NCBI GenBank assembly: GCA_016742075.1
Contig: JACVCL010000010.1
Location: 1-42,930 of the forward strand
Direction: 5' to 3'
DNA from: Phycisphaerales bacterium
Lineage (GTDB): Bacteria; Planctomycetota; Phycisphaerae; Phycisphaerales; UBA1924
Length of the DNA: 42,930 bases
Shown here: positions 31,948-40,049 of the stretch, one piece after another
Layout: each line of letters begins with the position of its first letter
Numbering within the stretch: position 1 is the first letter of the stretch
Notes under the pieces: generated by a model
What the model saw: only the letters and a program-made list of their open reading frames with translations
Databases searched by the model: none
What the model was told of the DNA's origin: nothing
Made by a program: the position numbers and the translations under genes

Positions 31948-32469
31948 CTATGCCGCCGCGCGGTCGATCTGCTCGATCGTGCCGACCCCGAAGAGCCGGC
32001 CGAGCTCGATGAGAATGAGAAGTCGGTCGTTGAGCTTCCCCACGCCGCTCACGTAGTCGGTACGCGACCCCGTCGCCATCGCGGGCGGAGGCTCAACGAC
32101 CGATGGGTCGATCCGGAGCACCTCGTTCACGCGGTCGACGGTGAACCCGATCACACGGCCCGACACCTCGACCACCACGATCCGGCTGTCCGGCGATGGC
32201 TCGGCGGCCGGGAGCCCGAACCGCCTGCGGAGGTCGACCACCGGGATGATCTTCCCGCGCAGGTTGATCACCCCCTCCACGAATTCGGGGCTCTGCGGCA
32301 CCCGGGTGATCGGCAGCACCCGATTGATCTCCTGCACCGCCAGGATCGGCACGGCGAACTCCTCCTCGCCCACCACGAAGCTGACGAGTTGCAGCAGCCC
32401 GCCCTCTCCGGCGTGCGTGGCCGGGCAATCGAGCGGACCTGACTGGGCAGACGGGGACGCAGCGGCCAT
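31948..32469 (-). CDS. cheW: Chemotaxis coupling protein CheW
   Basis: A 173-residue adaptor joining receptors to CheA. The CheW fold runs from LLQLVSFVVGEEEFAVPILA to the end, with hallmark segments REINRV-like QEINRVLPITRVP, EFVEGVINLRGKIIPVVDLR, then IVVVEVSGRVIGFTVDRVNEVL and SGVGKLNDRLLILIEL. ATG 32469 is chosen because GGGAG precedes it and the fold starts soon after; the longer frame from 32637 is unsupported. It is the first gene of the chemotaxis operon, 76 bp before cheR. Confidence 0.94.
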   Translation of the reverse strand: MAAASPSAQSGPLDCPATHAGEGGLLQLVSFVVGEEEFAVPILAVQEINRVLPITRVPQSPEFVEGVINLRGKIIPVVDLRRRFGLPAAEPSPDSRIVVVEVSGRVIGFTVDRVNEVLRIDPSVVEPPPAMATGSRTDYVSGVGKLNDRLLILIELGRLFGVGTIEQIDRAAA

Positions 32470-32543
32470 GGCGGTGACTCCCGTGGGGCAACCACCGCGG
32501 CGCGGACGATCCCGCGACGCGGCCATGCCCCGAGCGGCCTTTC

Positions 32544-32570
32544 CTATCGGTCTTCGCCGCTCGACGATGA
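32544..32570 (-). promoter_or_regulatory. Possible flagellar-sigma (sigma-28-like) promoter of the che operon
   Basis: On the minus strand, ACCGATAG (32544-32551) matches six of eight positions of the sigma-28 -10 GCCGATAA. It lies 15 bp after TCAT (32567-32570), a weak match to TAAA. The leader to cheW would be about 65-70 bases. No better sigma-70 pair was seen in the gap. Confidence 0.35.
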
Positions 32571-32692
32571 AGCCCGAGCCGGCGAGCCCGCAAGCACGGC
32601 CGGGTTCCTCCCGCCGCCCTGCGCGCTCTCGGACCATCCGGTTCTGCTTCTCCGCCGGTGCGGTCGCCGGCGGGCCGGATGGCGCAATGAAC

Positions 32693-32720
32693 AGCGCCCC
32701 GGGCAGGGGCCCGGGGCGCT
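32693..32720 (-). terminator. GC hairpin after the glycosidase gene
   Basis: A perfect 12-bp stem (32693-32704 with 32709-32720) with a four-base loop, 28 bases beyond the stop of the leftward gene. The following bases (GTTCATTG) are only weakly T-rich, so termination may be inefficient or need a factor. Confidence 0.6.
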
Positions 32721-32748
32721 GGTGATTGGCGGCGACGTCCGGCCGCGG

Positions 32749-35700
32749 TTACGGGCAGGCTTGCCCGTACGACGCGAGGAGAATCGAGAGATCGTTGGCG
32801 CCGACCGCGCCGTTGCTGTCGATGTCCGCGGCGGGGTTCCAGTTCGGGCTGGCCGGGGTAGACCCGAAGGCCGCGAGCAGCAGCGAGAGGTCGTTCGCGC
32901 CGACCGTGCCGTTCGCGTCGATGTCGGCCGGCAGACGGCCCCAGACGCGAACCACCGTCTGCGCGTTCACGCCCGTCGACAGGGCCGTCGTCACCGTGAC
33001 CCGGCCGGTCGCCGCGTCGAAGGCGAAGCCGCCGACGGGAGACCCGTTGACGGTGACCCTGCAGACCGGGCTGGGCACCGGCACGCGGAGCGTGATCTGA
33101 GCGTTCAGCGGCAGCCCGGTGGTGTTGGTGAAGGTGCCCGTGACCGTCTTGCCCGGGAGATTCTCGGCAACGGTGAGGTTCACCCGGTGGGCCTGGCCCT
33201 GCGGGGTGCGGTTCAAGCGCAGGCCGTTCCACGTCATCGTCGGCCAGGCCGACGGCAGCTTCGGCGACACCTTGATCAGGTTGTTGGCGCTGTCGGGCGT
33301 GTAGTCGAGGAACATCATGATCGCGTCCACGAAGAAGCTCATGCTCTCCCAGGCGTTCGGCCAGGCCGTCTGAAGCACGAAGTCGTTCTGCCCCGGGTAC
33401 AGGAGCGAGCCGGGGAGGCTGTTGTTGACGTACTTGGGCGCCACCTGCTCGGCACCGAACCCCACCGGGCCCAGGGCGTTGACGAGCAGGTCCATGCGGC
33501 TCTTGTGGTTGTCGATGTCACTCTTGTTCGGCGTGTAGTCCTGCCGCATCGCGTAATACGCGCCGTACCACATCGTCGTCAGGTACCACGGCCCGGCACC
33601 CCACGGCTGACCGCCGCCCCAGTAGCCGTCGCCCCAGTAGCGGTCGATCATCCCGGTCCAGCCGTACTGGTCGTTGGGAAAGCCGGCGAAGCGGACCAGA
33701 GGCCGGTTGTTGCCGAAGGTGTCGTTGGCCACGCCGTTGATGCGGTCGATGATCCGGACCGCCCGCGTTTCCACCGGGCTGTACACCTGGAACGGGTACA
33801 CGATGCCCAGCTGGCTGGCGTCGGTGTTCTCACCGTTCCAGTCCAGCCGCGCGTCGAGCCCGCCCTTGATGGTGTTCGCCAGGCCGTTGAAGTTCGCGGC
33901 GTCCGACGGCCGTCCCAGGATGGTGGCGATCGCCGCCGCGTCGCGGAGGCCCCGCACCACGTTCGCGTTGCTGAACACGAACACGTCGTACTGGTCCTCC
34001 CACAGGTTGTTGGTGAACATCAGGTTCACCCCCTCCTCGAACCGCAGGCGGCTGTCGAGAGAGTCGCGCGTCATGGCCTGCACCGCGTCCCACACCGAGG
34101 CGTAGTGCGCGTTGAGCAGAGTGGAGTCGCCGGTGGTGTCGTAGTACCACTTCAGGGCCCACGGGTACACGGCCGTGCCGTCGATCTGCGGCGCACCCCA
34201 GATGGTGAAGCCGTCGGTCGAGTACTTCTGCTTCCAGAAGCCGCGCACCGGCTGGCCGCTGATCGGGTTGGTGCCGAACGAAGGCTCGACGTCGCGGTAG
34301 CAGATATCGCGCATCCACCGCAGGCTGTTCTCGGCCTCGGGCAGATGGCCCGCGCGGATGAGCGTCACGGCGGCCCACATCGCGTCACGGGGCCACGCGA
34401 ACGGATAGGCGCCGTTGTGGAAGCCCGCGATGATCGCCCCGGTCTCGGCCGACTGGTGGAGCGCCGTCGCCAGCAGGCCGCGGCGCATGAGCGCGTCGTA
34501 GCGGTTGTCGGGGAAGTCGACGGTGACGCCGGCGTTCAGCCAGTTTGACCAGTAGGTGTCGGTGGCGGCGAGCACCGCCCCCATGTCGTTGGCGTAGAAC
34601 CAGTCGACCACCGTCTCGCCCTTGAAGGCGTACGTGCCCGTCGCGCCGGCGAAGCGGTCGTCGACGCCGACCATCATCACGTCGAGCGTCACGGGCTGGC
34701 CCGGCGGCAGAGTGGCCCGGAGGCCGATCCAGCCGCGGTCGGTGTCGCCCGAAGACTCCGACCAGTAGTCCGTCACCCTCGTCGCCAGCGACCCGTCGGG
34801 GTTGTTCAGACGCATCGCCGACACCAGGTACAGCGAGATGTTCTTCGCATACCCGGCGAAAGTCGTTGGGTTGTACTCGTTGGGGGTTCCGCCCGTGATC
34901 GTCGGCGGCACGAAGGCCGGGGGCGAGTTCGTGAAGTTCGTCCCGGTCACCGTCCGGCCGCCGGTATCGAACGCCACCATCGCCCCTCGGGTGGAGTCGG
35001 CGAAGGCCCCGTCGTAGGAGTCGCCGCCGTTCAGGGCGTGGTCGAGATACCAGTACACGTTCACGTCCTGGGCGCTGCCCGTGTTGTTCGTGAGCGTCAC
35101 CCGCTTGAGGTAGATGTGACGCTGCGGGCTGCCGCCCCGGTCGTTCGGGAACGCGATCCCGATCGGCGAGAAGTCGTCCTGCCGCACGGCGATGTTGTTG
35201 CCGCCCCCGGTGAGCGACTGCGTCGTGATGATCGAGTTGCTCGTCGGGTTGTACGCCTGCGACACCCCCGTGAACGAGTTGCTCCCGGCCGGGTTGCTCA
35301 GCCAGTGCGTCTGGTTGTCGCCCAGCGTGCGGATGCCGAGCATCGCCTGGTTCACGTGCATCTGCCCGCGCCACGCGGCCGGCAGCAGCGGCGGGAAGGT
35401 GTCCGGACCGTCGACGTAACCCTCGTTCTTCGTCCCGACGCCCTGCACGCCGCCGGTGGTCGGGAAGTGGAAGTCGTACACCGTGCCGTTCTGATCGATC
35501 ATGCCCGCGGCGTACGTGTTGCCGAAGATCGCCTCCTCCTTCCAGAAGGAGACCGGCGGGTACCCCGCCTGACCGTTCGGCTGCCCCGCCCCCGCCCCGG
35601 GCCACGCGAGCTTGTTGGTGTAGGTGTACGACGCCCCGCCGTTGGCGAAGACCTCGGTGCCGCCGTCTTGCTGGGCGGAAACCTTGTACCGGATGGTGAC

Positions 35701-36123
35701 GCCATACGCGCGGCTGCTGCCCACCTGCGGCAGCGTCAGCTTCCACCAGTCGTCGTTGCCGCCGAAGCCGTTGGACTGGTTGTACTGAAAGAAGATGCTC
35801 GCGGGCCGCACGGGCGACACGCGGTCGATGCTCGCCTGAACGATCGTCGACCCGGTCCCGGCGTTGCCGTTGGAACCCTGGGGCTCGGTCCCGTCGAGAG
35901 TCCAGTAGACCCACACGCGGTTGTACGTGAAGCTCGGGCCGACCTTGACCCAGACGTCCGGGCCCTCGTTCTCGCGGACCGTAACCGGGCGGCGCTGGGT
36001 GACGCCCGAGGGCTGGTTGAAGACCGGAGCCGTGGGAACGTGGCTGACCAGTGACGGCTGGGCCCACGCCGACGCGCTGACAACCACCGCCGCGATGATC
36101 CAAGTAAAACGCTTGAGCATCAT
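32749..36123 (-). CDS. Secreted GH15-like glucosidase with C-terminal dockerin-like repeats
   Basis: A 1124-residue exported protein. A signal peptide (about 1-21, ..VVSASAWAQ) is followed by a beta-sandwich region with a carbohydrate-module-like start (WVYWTLDGTEP) and a large GH15 N-terminal-type domain to about residue 530. An (alpha/alpha)6 catalytic domain follows, with PFAWPRDAMWAAV (the GH15 WPRD block), general-acid candidate Glu in NNLWEDQYD and base candidate Glu in GFGAEQV. A beta domain and two dockerin-like calcium-binding repeats close the chain (DIDANGTVGANDLSLLLAAF and DIDSNGAVGANDLSILLAS, ending GQACP). It would release glucose from alpha-glucans. GGAGAGAG precedes ATG 36123; an adjacent ATG is at 36120. 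Confidence 0.85.
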   Translation of the reverse strand: MMLKRFTWIIAAVVVSASAWAQPSLVSHVPTAPVFNQPSGVTQRRPVTVRENEGPDVWVKVGPSFTYNRVWVYWTLDGTEPQGSNGNAGTGSTIVQASIDRVSPVRPASIFFQYNQSNGFGGNDDWWKLTLPQVGSSRAYGVTIRYKVSAQQDGGTEVFANGGASYTYTNKLAWPGAGAGQPNGQAGYPPVSFWKEEAIFGNTYAAGMIDQNGTVYDFHFPTTGGVQGVGTKNEGYVDGPDTFPPLLPAAWRGQMHVNQAMLGIRTLGDNQTHWLSNPAGSNSFTGVSQAYNPTSNSIITTQSLTGGGNNIAVRQDDFSPIGIAFPNDRGGSPQRHIYLKRVTLTNNTGSAQDVNVYWYLDHALNGGDSYDGAFADSTRGAMVAFDTGGRTVTGTNFTNSPPAFVPPTITGGTPNEYNPTTFAGYAKNISLYLVSAMRLNNPDGSLATRVTDYWSESSGDTDRGWIGLRATLPPGQPVTLDVMMVGVDDRFAGATGTYAFKGETVVDWFYANDMGAVLAATDTYWSNWLNAGVTVDFPDNRYDALMRRGLLATALHQSAETGAIIAGFHNGAYPFAWPRDAMWAAVTLIRAGHLPEAENSLRWMRDICYRDVEPSFGTNPISGQPVRGFWKQKYSTDGFTIWGAPQIDGTAVYPWALKWYYDTTGDSTLLNAHYASVWDAVQAMTRDSLDSRLRFEEGVNLMFTNNLWEDQYDVFVFSNANVVRGLRDAAAIATILGRPSDAANFNGLANTIKGGLDARLDWNGENTDASQLGIVYPFQVYSPVETRAVRIIDRINGVANDTFGNNRPLVRFAGFPNDQYGWTGMIDRYWGDGYWGGGQPWGAGPWYLTTMWYGAYYAMRQDYTPNKSDIDNHKSRMDLLVNALGPVGFGAEQVAPKYVNNSLPGSLLYPGQNDFVLQTAWPNAWESMSFFVDAIMMFLDYTPDSANNLIKVSPKLPSAWPTMTWNGLRLNRTPQGQAHRVNLTVAENLPGKTVTGTFTNTTGLPLNAQITLRVPVPSPVCRVTVNGSPVGGFAFDAATGRVTVTTALSTGVNAQTVVRVWGRLPADIDANGTVGANDLSLLLAAFGSTPASPNWNPAADIDSNGAVGANDLSILLASYGQACP

Positions 36124-36671
36124 GAGACTCTCTCTCCGATCGAGGCCCGGCGGCATGCCGAGACGCCCCCAAGAATACCCCGAAAATGCCCAAGAAACGA
36201 AACGGCAGCCGTCTTTCGCGCCAGTTTCGTCATAGCCGCTGGACCGCCAGACAGCCCATAACGACGTTATTTCGCCACTCTGGCCACCTGACCCGTCCGG
36301 ACGCCGGTCGGCTGGCTAGGCCTTGCCCGAATTCGGGTGCCGGGGAGGGTCCCCGCCGTGGGCAGCGGTATCGCCACGGGGGCGATGGCGGCGGACCGCA
36401 AAATTATGAGTCCGCTTGGACGGTCCGAGTTCACTCGGGTCCGAGAGCCGTCGATCACACCGGTACCGCTTGTTCGGCGAGGCGTGGGACCTCGCCGGGC
36501 ACTCCCGGGTCACGGCCGGGACCCCGCTGACGCCACGGCGACCGCCGGAGCGCCGGCCGCGGGTTCCCGGGCGTGTCCCGCCGGCGGCAGGACACCCGGG
36601 GCAAGGAAGCCCCCGACCACCCGAAGCCGCCGGCCCCGAGTGCCGGCACGCACAGGTTCACGGAGGACCTC
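36124..36671. other. Divergent intergenic region of glycosidase and flagellin
   Basis: 548 bases with no convincing gene. The left end holds the glycosidase extended -10. The remainder has an ATAAC-GAC-GTTAT repeat (36259-36271), a CCCGAATTCGGG palindrome (36326-36337), a CCGAG-TTCA-CTCGG hairpin (36425-36438) and GGCGAGG-N7-CCTCGCC (36476-36496). The right end has the flagellin ribosome binding site GGAGG (36662-36666). No clear sigma-28, sigma-54 or sigma-70 promoter for flagellin could be identified; it may have a long structured leader. Confidence 0.6.
36172..36180 (-). promoter_or_regulatory. Extended -10 element of the glycosidase gene
   Basis: GGGTATTCT on the minus strand, identical to the blocks at 8040-8048 and 13470-13478. 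It stands 49 bases before ATG 36123. No good -35 is seen at 16-18 bp. Confidence 0.4.
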
Positions 36672-38249
36672 ATGAGTCGGATCAATACGAACGTCGCGTC
36701 GATGATCGGGCAGCGTGTGCTGGGGGCCAACCGCACGTCGCTGGACACCAGCCTCGAGCGCCTGTCGACCGGCCTGCGGATCAACCGCGGCAAGGACGAC
36801 CCCGCGGGCCTCATCGCTTCGCAGAACCTCCGCGCGGAGAAGGCAGCGCTCAACGCGGCCATCGGCAACGCGCAGCGCGCCGACCAGGTCGTGAACATCG
36901 CCGAGGGTGGCCTCAACGAGATCTCCTCGCTGCTCACCGAGCTGCAGTCGCTGGTGACCGGCACCGCCAACACCGCCGGCCTCTCCCGCGAGGAGAAGGA
37001 AGCCAATCAGCTCCAGATCGACTCGATCCTCCAGACCATCGATCGCGTCGCATCGTCGACCAGCTTCCAGGGCGCCCGCCTGCTGAACGGCAACCTCGAC
37101 TACCGCACCTCCGGTGTGGCGGGCGTGGTCAACTCGTTCCGTGTCAACGGCGCCAAGCTGCAGTTCAACGGCAAGGCCGACGTGAACGTCGTCGTCACCG
37201 GCTCCGCGGCCGTCGGCGGCTACGTGCTCTCCTTCGGCTCGGCCAACATCAACCTCGGCGGCCCCGGCGCCACCGACGGCTCGAACAGCCGCTTCATCAT
37301 CGAGATCGGCGGCGCCAAGGGCTCCCGCGAGCTCTCGTTCGCCTCGGGCACCTCCGTCTCGACCATCCGCGACACCATCAACAGCTTCAGCGATGTCACG
37401 GGCGTTAAGGCCGTCCTCTCGGGCGGCTCGGGCGTGCGCGTCATCTCCACCGCCTACGGCTCCGACCAGTTCGTCTCCCTCAAGGTCTCCAACGACGGCG
37501 GCATCAGCGGCGCCGGCGGCATCTACAGCCTCTCGGCCGGCAACCAGAGCCGCGCCGGGGCCGTCGCCAGCACCTTCGCCAACGCCACCAACAAGATCAC
37601 CGCCACCGGCCGCGACGTGCGGGCCACCATCAACGGCATCCTGGCCACCACCCGCGGCACCACGGCCCGCATCAACACCGATTTCCTGGACGTCGAGCTC
37701 GACCTCAAGTTCGACACCGCCCAGACGTCCGCCGCCCGCCTGGGCGCGGTCAACGCCTTCACCATCACCGGCGGCGGCGCCGACTACCAGCTCGCCGGCC
37801 GGGTCGACATCGCCGGCAAGGTCTCGATCGGCGTGGCCGACGTCGCGGTGAGGGCGATGGGCCAGACCGTCTCCGACTTCATCGCCAGCCCCGGCGGCGC
37901 CGCCGCGGCCCGCACCTTCTACCTCGCCGATCTCGGCGCCGGCTCTACCCTCAACGTGGTCGACGGCAATCTCACCATCGCCCAGAGCGTGGTCGACAAG
38001 GCGATCCGCGACGTCTCGGCCCAGCGCGGCCGCCTGGGCGCCTTCCAGAAGAACAACATCGGCGCCACCATGCGGAACCTCTCGATCGCCGTCGAGAACA
38101 CCTCGGCCGCCGAGTCGAGCATCCGCGACGCCGACTTCGCCGCCGAGACCGCCAGCCTGACCCGCAATCAGATCCTCGTCAGCTCGGCCACGCAGGTCCT
38201 CCAGCTCGCCAACACGCAGCCCCAGAGCGCCCTCCAGCTCCTCGGCTAA
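36672..38249 (+). CDS. fliC: Flagellin
   Basis: A 525-residue filament subunit. The N-terminal D0/D1 segment (MSRINTNVASMIGQRVL.., LERLSTGLRINRGKDDPAGL, then ..RADQVVNIAEGGLNEISSLL) and the C-terminal half of D1/D0 (RDVSAQRGRLGAFQKNN to the end ..LQLANTQPQSALQLLG) are strongly conserved. The 300-residue middle (about 165-460) is G/S/T/A-rich and variable, the surface-exposed part. Codons end almost always in C (GGC, GCC, ACC), as expected of a highly expressed gene in this genome. A strong GGAGG precedes the ATG and a terminator follows, so it is a single-gene unit. No FliD, FliS or FlaG gene is adjacent. Confidence 0.97.
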   Translation: MSRINTNVASMIGQRVLGANRTSLDTSLERLSTGLRINRGKDDPAGLIASQNLRAEKAALNAAIGNAQRADQVVNIAEGGLNEISSLLTELQSLVTGTANTAGLSREEKEANQLQIDSILQTIDRVASSTSFQGARLLNGNLDYRTSGVAGVVNSFRVNGAKLQFNGKADVNVVVTGSAAVGGYVLSFGSANINLGGPGATDGSNSRFIIEIGGAKGSRELSFASGTSVSTIRDTINSFSDVTGVKAVLSGGSGVRVISTAYGSDQFVSLKVSNDGGISGAGGIYSLSAGNQSRAGAVASTFANATNKITATGRDVRATINGILATTRGTTARINTDFLDVELDLKFDTAQTSAARLGAVNAFTITGGGADYQLAGRVDIAGKVSIGVADVAVRAMGQTVSDFIASPGGAAAARTFYLADLGAGSTLNVVDGNLTIAQSVVDKAIRDVSAQRGRLGAFQKNNIGATMRNLSIAVENTSAAESSIRDADFAAETASLTRNQILVSSATQVLQLANTQPQSALQLLG

Positions 38250-38258
38250 GCCGTGACA

Positions 38259-38330
38259 CTCCGGACCCTCCGGAGCCCCCCCTCGATTTCCACGGCCCCC
38301 GCGTCAGACCGACGCGGGGGCCTTTCCTTT
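38259..38330 (+). terminator. Flagellin terminator with a preceding hairpin
   Basis: The main stem is 12 bp (38294-38305 with 38311-38322, loop AGACC), followed by TTTCCTTTCC. A smaller hairpin CTCCGGA-CCC-TCCGGAG (38259-38275) precedes it directly after the flagellin stop; it may protect the 3' end of the transcript. Confidence 0.85.
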
Positions 38331-38345
38331 CCGTAGCATCAGGCG

Positions 38346-39527
38346 ATGACTGTCAGCTACTGGCGACGGACCACCCGGCTCGGCGAGATCCGCTGCGACA
38401 CGGCCGTGCTCGGGGGCGGCATCGTCGGCGTCTCGGCCGCGCTGGCGCTCGAGCGGGCGGGCGTCGACGCGCTCGTCGTCGAGAGGCACACGATCGGGGC
38501 CGGCGCCTCGACCCGGAACGCCGGTTTCCTCATGCGCGGCGCGGCCGACAACTACGAGATCGCCCGCCGCGATTACGGGCCCCCCCTGGCCCGACACCTC
38601 TGGAGATGGTCCGAAGAAACGCTGCAAGGCCTGCTCGACGAGGGGATCGACCGTCTGCCGATGTTCCGGCGGGTCCCTTCGTGTCTGTTGGCCCTCGAGG
38701 AAGTGGAACTCGCGGAGCTCCGCCGCTCGTCCGACATGCTCGCCGCCGACGGATTCGACGTCGGTTGGATCGAGCCCGGCTCGCTCGCGGCCGATGACGA
38801 CGCCTGGCGCAGCGGCCGCGTGCTCGGCGGGCTGCTGAACCCCAACGACGCCAGCGCCAACCCCCGCGAAGTGCTCGAACTTCTCGCCGGCAAGCTCCGC
38901 CGAGAGCCGCTGCTGCACCAGGAGGCCTTCGCGCTCTCGCTCACCGCCGACGGCGTGGCGGTGCGCACCGCCGACGCTCTGGTCCGCTGCCGCCGTGTGC
39001 TGGTGTGCCTCAACGCCTACACCCCCCTGCTCCTGCCCACGCTCGCCGGGCTGCTCCGGCCCAACCGGGGGCAGATGATCGCCGTCGACGCGGGCCCCCT
39101 CCGGCTCGGCCGCTCCTACTACGCCAACCGCGGTGGCGAGTACTTCCGGCAGCCCGACCCCGCCACCATCGTCGTCGGCGGCCGACGACGGTTCTTCGAG
39201 CAGCAGGAACGCACCCGCGACGACCAGACGGCCGACAATCTCCAGGCCGATCTCGAAGACTTCGCCGCGTCGATCCTCGGCCAGCGGCGCCCGGTCAAGG
39301 CGCGGTGGGCGGGGGTGATGGCGTTCACGCCCGACGGGCTCCCCCTTGTCGGACCGCTGGAGCCCTCGGCCCGCCTCTGGCTCTGCTCGGCCTGCCACGG
39401 GCACGGCATGTCGCTCGGGCACCGAACCGCCCGCGCGGCGGTCGAAGAAATGCTGGGCGGACCGGCCTCTCCATTCCCGCTCTCCCGTCTGGGCCCGCTG
39501 CCCTCGGTCGACCCCAAAGGTCCGTAA
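38346..39527 (+). CDS. FAD-dependent amine/amino-acid oxidoreductase (DAO family)
   Basis: A 393-residue flavoenzyme of the D-amino-acid oxidase/glycine oxidase superfamily. The FAD-binding motif VLGGGIVGVSAALALERAG (GxGxxG) begins near residue 21 and is followed by VVERHTIGAGASTRNAGFL, as in gamma-glutamylputrescine oxidases. The distal block is FTPDGLPLVGPL, with GHGMSLGHRTARAAVE near the C-terminus. It should oxidise an amine or amino acid, with imine and reduced flavin as products; the substrate is not deducible. The ATG lies only about 15 bases after the flagellin terminator with no strong Shine-Dalgarno, so its promoter must lie within the flagellin 3' region or it depends on read-through. 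Confidence 0.88.
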   Translation: MTVSYWRRTTRLGEIRCDTAVLGGGIVGVSAALALERAGVDALVVERHTIGAGASTRNAGFLMRGAADNYEIARRDYGPPLARHLWRWSEETLQGLLDEGIDRLPMFRRVPSCLLALEEVELAELRRSSDMLAADGFDVGWIEPGSLAADDDAWRSGRVLGGLLNPNDASANPREVLELLAGKLRREPLLHQEAFALSLTADGVAVRTADALVRCRRVLVCLNAYTPLLLPTLAGLLRPNRGQMIAVDAGPLRLGRSYYANRGGEYFRQPDPATIVVGGRRRFFEQQERTRDDQTADNLQADLEDFAASILGQRRPVKARWAGVMAFTPDGLPLVGPLEPSARLWLCSACHGHGMSLGHRTARAAVEEMLGGPASPFPLSRLGPLPSVDPKGP

Positions 39528-39557
39528 CGCGGCCGGTTCCCACCCTCGGCCTCCCGT

Positions 39558-39586
39558 TTGCCCGGCCGGTTCCGGCGGGGTACAGT
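39558..39586 (+). promoter_or_regulatory. Promoter of tRNA-Pro
   Basis: -35 TTGCCC (39558-39563), 17-bp spacer, -10 TACAGT (39581-39586). The start near 39593 gives a leader of about 28 bases. The -35 hexamer and spacing are identical to those of the candidate RNA promoter at 8020. Confidence 0.6.
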
Positions 39587-39620
39587 CCGGTTCGCCGAAA
39601 GGCGATTGAGTTCGCAGCAT

Positions 39621-40049
<429 letters not shown>

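Noticed and set aside
36314-36326. Sigma-54-like promoter TGGCTA..TTGCC before flagellin
   Set aside because: The GG and GC elements are nine rather than ten bases apart, and sigma-54 spacing is strict.
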